DNA of 8,233 nucleotides from Candidatus Atribacteria bacterium 4572_76 (lineage in GTDB: Bacteria; Atribacterota; Phoenicimicrobiia; Phoenicimicrobiales; Phoenicimicrobiaceae), in NCBI GenBank assembly GCA_002084865.1, contig NBMG01000038.1:1-8233 (forward strand), in the 5' to 3' direction. Below are positions 4,732 through 8,233 of this stretch, piece by piece. The first letter of the stretch is position 1. Each line of letters opens with the position of its first letter. Both the position numbers and the translations under genes were made by a program. The notes beneath the pieces were generated by a model. That model saw nothing but the letters and a program-made list of their open reading frames with translations. It did no database searches and had not been told where the DNA came from.

Positions 4732-7539
4732 GTGGTGCATAATAAATATAATCAAATAAAAGACTATTCCAAAATACCTGAATTATGTCCAATTCCCAAT
4801 TTGTTGGATATACAAAAAAAATCTTTTGAAGATTTTTTACAAAGGTTTGTCCCGCCCAATGAAAGAAAAAAACAAGGGTTACAGGAAGTTTTTATTGACA
4901 TTTTTCCCATTCAAGACTTTACCGGTAATTTAATTTTAGATTTTATCAGTTATTCACTAGGGGATTGTAAAGATTCTGCTTACGGATGTTGGGAGAAGGG
5001 AGGAACTTATTCCGCCCCTTTAGAGGTCAAAATAAATTTAATCAGCAAGAAGACAGGGGAAATTAAAGAGCAAGATGTCTTTATGGGCGAATTACCGCTT
5101 ATGACCGAAAACGGAGGTTTCGTTATTAACGGAGCAGAAAGAGTGATAGTAAATCAATTAATAAGATCTCCCGGTATTTATTTTGATGAAGAAAAAAACG
5201 AAAATAGTAAATCATTATATAAATTTAAAATTATACCTAATCGTGGATCCTGGTTAGAATTTGGATTTGATTCTTCAGATATGATTTATGTACGAATTGA
5301 TAAAAAGAGGAAAATTCCAGCAACTACCCTATTAAGAGCATTAGGATATGAAAACAATGAAGAAATAATGGAACTTTTTGATTATGAAGAGATTGTAAAA
5401 GTCACTTTAGAAAAAGATAATACAACCAATGAAAAAGAAGCCCTAACAGAACTGTTTAGAAGGTTGAGACCCAGTGAGCCTCCGACTGAAAGAAATACTC
5501 GTCAATTAATCTATAGATTGCTTTTTGATCCTAAAAGATATGACTTAGCAAAAGTCGGGAGATATAAAATAAATAGGAAATTAAGCTTTGAAGATCGGAT
5601 ATTAGACAAAATCGCAGCCGAAGACATTATCGATCCTAACAATAATAAAATAATTGTGAAAGCAGAAGAGAAAATTAATCAGAAAGCATTTTCTGCAATA
5701 ATTAACTCAGGAATTGAAAAGATAAAAGTTTTAAATTTTGAAAATGAGACGGTAACTGTTTTTAATGAGAAAGACGAAGCTTTAATGCCAATTATTGATA
5801 AACTGGGTGAAGGAATTAATGAAGGGATTATAGACGCGATCGTTGCTGAAGAAATAGTTGATCCAAAAACAGGTGAAGTAATTTGTAGCACGGGTGATAA
5901 ATTAACTAATGCCTTAATATATAAGATAAAAGAATATAAAGGAAAGATAAGAATAAAAAAAGGACCTTCATTGACCAGAGAGGATATTGTTGCCTCTTTA
6001 AGATATTTAGTCAATTTATATAGAGGGATAGGCTATGTAGACGATATTGATCATTTAGGGAATAGAAGGATAAAGACAGTCGGTGAGTTGCTTCAGGATC
6101 AATTTTACATTGGATTGAGCAGGATGGAAAGAGTGATTCGGGAGAGGATGACTATCCAACCTGATGTTTCTGCTATTACTCCCCAAGCATTGATAAATGC
6201 ACGGCCATTGTTGGCTACTATTAGACAGTTTTTTGGGAGTAGTCAGCTTTCTCAGTTTATGGATCAGACCAATCCTTTATCTGAAATTACTCATAAAAGA
6301 AGGCTCTCTGCCTTAGGCCCGGGGGGCTTAACTAGAGAAAGAGCGGGCTTTGAAGTAAGAGATGTTCACCATACACATTATGGCAGAATTTGTCCCATTG
6401 AAACCCCCGAAGGCCCTAATATTGGATTAATAGGATCTCTTTGTATCTATGCAAGGGTGAATGAATTAGGATTTATTGAAACGCCATATTTTAGAGTGGT
6501 AGATGGAAAGATAACTGATGAGATCGTTTATCTCTCCGCCGATGATGAAGATAAATATAAAATTGCTCAAATAAATATAAAAATAGATAAAGATAACAAA
6601 ATTTCACAAGATGATGTGCCTTGCCGGTTTAGGGGAGACATTATTGAGTGTCTGCCAGACGAAATAGATTTTATTGATGTATCTCCCAAACAGATAGCCA
6701 GTATTTCAGCTAGTTTGATACCCTTTTTGGATCACGATGATGCGAATAGAGCCTTAATGGGAACTAATATGCAGAGACAGTCTGTACCTTTAATAAAACC
6801 CGAAGTTCCTTTAGTGGGAACGGGAATGGAAAATAAAGTTGCTATCGATTCAGGTGCAGTCCTTCTTTCCCAAGATGATGGCCTGGTGAAAGAAGTAAGT
6901 GCAGACAAAATAATTATTGAAAATACTGACCATATCCAAAAAGAATATATATTAAAAAAATTCGTTCGTTCTAATCAGGGAACTTGTATAAACCAGATAC
7001 CTTTAGTAGAAGAAGGAATGATTGTAAAAAAGGGAGATGTGCTTGCCGATGGTCCCTTAACTTCTGAAGGTCGTCTTTCTTTGGGTAGGAATATTTTAGT
7101 AGCATACATGCCTTGGGAAGGCTATAATTTTGAGGATGCTATTTTAATTAGTGAAAAATTAGTTAGAGAAGATACTTTTACCTCTATTCATATTTCTGAG
7201 CAGGAGTGTGAAGCACGGGACACTAAATTAGGACCGGAAGAAATAACTTGTGATATCCCTAATATCGGGGAAGGCAGCCTATCTAATTTAGATGAAAGAG
7301 GAATAGTTCGAATTGGAGCAGAGGTAGAATCAGGCGATATTTTAGTTGGAAAGGTAACTCCAAAAGGCGAAACTGATTTAGGACCAGAGGAAAGATTATT
7401 AAGGGCAATTTTTGGGGAAAAGGCTCGAGAAATAAGAGATACTTCTCTTCGAGTTCCTCATGGTGAAAAAGGCAAGGTTATATTGCAAAAATATTACCTG
7501 AGGCTGATATGCCCTTTATGTCAGATGGCACGCCAATAG
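4732..7539 (+). CDS. rpoB: RNA polymerase beta subunit, N-terminal part (gene broken by internal deletion)
   Basis: RpoB forms one jaw and much of the active site of RNA polymerase. The reading frame gives 935 residues, of which about 917 are genuine beta. Visible parts are the protrusion and lobe, the rifampicin region (GSSQLSQFMDQTNPLSEITHKRR, from about 502, with the residues equivalent to E. coli D516, H526 and S531 unchanged), RAGFEVRDVHHTHYGRICPIETPEGPNIGL, and the flap region up to RVPHGEKGKVI (about 917). The last 18 residues are out of frame and end at TAG 7537-7539. A 76-residue-spaced internal repeat (about 296 and 372) forms a lineage-type insert. The start is GTG, or the GTG next to it; the ribosome-binding site is weak (AAAGG, 4717-4721). 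The rest of beta follows in another frame. Confidence 0.9.
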   Translation: MVHNKYNQIKDYSKIPELCPIPNLLDIQKKSFEDFLQRFVPPNERKKQGLQEVFIDIFPIQDFTGNLILDFISYSLGDCKDSAYGCWEKGGTYSAPLEVKINLISKKTGEIKEQDVFMGELPLMTENGGFVINGAERVIVNQLIRSPGIYFDEEKNENSKSLYKFKIIPNRGSWLEFGFDSSDMIYVRIDKKRKIPATTLLRALGYENNEEIMELFDYEEIVKVTLEKDNTTNEKEALTELFRRLRPSEPPTERNTRQLIYRLLFDPKRYDLAKVGRYKINRKLSFEDRILDKIAAEDIIDPNNNKIIVKAEEKINQKAFSAIINSGIEKIKVLNFENETVTVFNEKDEALMPIIDKLGEGINEGIIDAIVAEEIVDPKTGEVICSTGDKLTNALIYKIKEYKGKIRIKKGPSLTREDIVASLRYLVNLYRGIGYVDDIDHLGNRRIKTVGELLQDQFYIGLSRMERVIRERMTIQPDVSAITPQALINARPLLATIRQFFGSSQLSQFMDQTNPLSEITHKRRLSALGPGGLTRERAGFEVRDVHHTHYGRICPIETPEGPNIGLIGSLCIYARVNELGFIETPYFRVVDGKITDEIVYLSADDEDKYKIAQINIKIDKDNKISQDDVPCRFRGDIIECLPDEIDFIDVSPKQIASISASLIPFLDHDDANRALMGTNMQRQSVPLIKPEVPLVGTGMENKVAIDSGAVLLSQDDGLVKEVSADKIIIENTDHIQKEYILKKFVRSNQGTCINQIPLVEEGMIVKKGDVLADGPLTSEGRLSLGRNILVAYMPWEGYNFEDAILISEKLVREDTFTSIHISEQECEARDTKLGPEEITCDIPNIGEGSLSNLDERGIVRIGAEVESGDILVGKVTPKGETDLGPEERLLRAIFGEKAREIRDTSLRVPHGEKGKVILQKYYLRLICPLCQMARQ
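7477..7484 (+). other. Deletion/frameshift junction inside rpoB
   Basis: Upstream, the frame reads G-K-V-I (codons 7471-7482). Downstream, beta homology resumes at ATT 7482 as IAKILPEADMPF, in a different frame. In other bacteria about 45 residues lie between these two points, including DELPPGVN, VxVYIAQKRKIxxGDK and AGRHGNKGV; all are absent. The missing length must be 3n+1 bases, near 136. The lost segment contains the lysines equivalent to E. coli beta K1065 and K1073 at the active site. Confidence 0.85.
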
Positions 7540-8201
7540 AAATAGTACTGAATCCTTTGGGAGTGCCTTCTCGGATGAATGTGGGGCAAGTTTTAGAAGT
7601 ACATTTAGGCTGGGTAGCTGAAACTTTAGGTCTTAGAGTTATAACCCCTATTTTTAACGGTGCAAAAGAAGAGGAAATTGAAGAAGCTTTATTGGAAGCA
7701 GGCCTGCCCAAAGACGGTAAAACAATTCTTTATGATGGTAGAACAGGTAGACCATTTGACCAAAAGGTTACCGTAGGTTATAGCTATATTTTAAAATTAG
7801 CTCATTTGGTAGCCGATAAAATCCATGCTCGTTCTACCGGCCCGTACTCTTTGGTTACCCAACAACCTTTAGGAGGAAAAGCACAGTTTGGTGGTCAAAG
7901 ATTTGGCGAAATGGAAGTTTGGGCTTTAGAAGGATACGGAGCTGCTTACAATCTTCAGGAACTTTTGACTATAAAATCAGATGATGTGTTGGGAAGAATT
8001 AAAACTTACGAAGCAATTGTTAAAGGTGAATGTATCCCCATCCCCGGCATGCCAGAATCATTTAAGGTTTTAATTAAAGAATTACGTAGTTTAAGCTTAG
8101 ATGTAAAAGTTTTAGATTCTCAAGATAAAGAAGTAGATATTAAGGAAGATATCGATTTAAAAGATGATATTAGCGAAAATTTAATGAAAGAAATAACCTA
8201 A
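7509..8201 (+). CDS. rpoB: RNA polymerase beta subunit, C-terminal part (gene broken by internal deletion)
   Basis: This is the rest of beta in the frame shifted from the upstream part. Homology begins at ATT 7482, before the first ATG at 7509, so the ATG is probably not a natural start. Conserved stretches are NPLGVPSRMNVGQVLEVHLGW, KTILYDGRTGRPFD, KLAHLVADKIHARSTGPYSLVTQQPLGGKAQFGGQRFGEMEVWALEGYGAA and ESFKVLIKELRSLSLDVKVL. The histidine of HARSTG (E. coli H1237) and the clamp-contacting C-terminal segment are intact. An acidic tail ends the protein, as in Firmicutes. The two parts sum to about 1156 residues; adding the missing 45 gives about 1200, the normal length for low-GC bacteria. No lesion other than the junction is seen. 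Confidence 0.88.
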   Translation: MPFMSDGTPIEIVLNPLGVPSRMNVGQVLEVHLGWVAETLGLRVITPIFNGAKEEEIEEALLEAGLPKDGKTILYDGRTGRPFDQKVTVGYSYILKLAHLVADKIHARSTGPYSLVTQQPLGGKAQFGGQRFGEMEVWALEGYGAAYNLQELLTIKSDDVLGRIKTYEAIVKGECIPIPGMPESFKVLIKELRSLSLDVKVLDSQDKEVDIKEDIDLKDDISENLMKEIT

Positions 8202-8212
8202 AAACTAAATTC

Positions 8213-8233
8213 GTATCTCGTATCTCGTGAATC
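8213..8233 (+). repeat. Heptad array, GTATCTC/GTGAATC family, copy 4 (cut by window edge)
   Basis: Three tandem 7-bp units, gtatctc, gtatctc, gtgaatc, start 11 bases after the rpoB stop and run to the window end. They match the array that follows tuf (76-103) in unit sequence, orientation and closeness to a stop codon. The array probably continues into the rpoB-rpoC gap. Confidence 0.75.

Noticed and set aside
7477..7511. Programmed ribosomal frameshift or intein excision in rpoB
   Set aside because: A frameshift would not restore about 45 missing conserved residues, and an intein or intron leaves the flanking host sequence complete. There is no slippery site with a following structure that I could recognise.
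7509..7511. ATG 7509 as a real start of a separate small gene
   Set aside because: Beta homology continues upstream in the same frame to 7482, so this is the continuation of rpoB. The GAGG before it is within coding sequence.

Overview
The window is a low-GC bacterial chromosome segment carrying one of the most conserved gene orders in bacteria: the end of tuf (EF-Tu), then rpmG (L33), a tryptophan tRNA, secE, nusG, rplK (L11), rplA (L1), rplJ (L10), rplL (L7/L12) and rpoB (RNA polymerase beta). All genes are on the + strand and rpoC would be expected just beyond the right edge. The AT-rich codon use, strong Shine-Dalgarno sequences, an L10 leader of the Firmicutes type and the insert in the beta subunit suggest a Firmicutes-like or deep-branching candidate-phylum anaerobe (Atribacterota or similar). 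That placement is a guess; sequence alone does not settle it.

Layout: 1-71 tuf tail; 72-271 spacer with 7-bp repeats and a candidate promoter; 272-1366 rpmG, tRNA-Trp, secE, nusG; 1367-1663 spacer with an exact 60-bp tandem duplication followed by a 126-bp heptad-phased stretch; 1664-2868 rplK-rplA; 2869-3121 a strong promoter and an L10-responsive attenuator; 3122-4245 rplJ-rplL; 4266-4311 a strong intrinsic terminator; 4312-4731 a spacer largely made of 7-bp quasi-repeats; 4732-8201 rpoB, broken by an internal out-of-frame deletion; 8202-8233 another heptad array.

The genes supply translation (EF-Tu, L33, L11, L1, the L10-L7/L12 stalk, tRNA-Trp), transcription (RpoB, NusG) and secretion (SecE). 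rplJ-rplL looks like a self-contained unit with its own promoter, attenuator and terminator, so rpoB probably needs read-through or its own promoter.

Three things stand out. First, the spacers are filled with degenerate 7-bp repeats of several unrelated sequence families that share the same period, which no ordinary feature explains. Second, rpoB has lost about 45 highly conserved residues, including the active-site GDKMAGRHGNKG segment, with a frame change. In an essential gene this is either an assembly error or a sign of a non-functional copy. Third, L7/L12 carries a charged N-terminal extension of about 34 residues.
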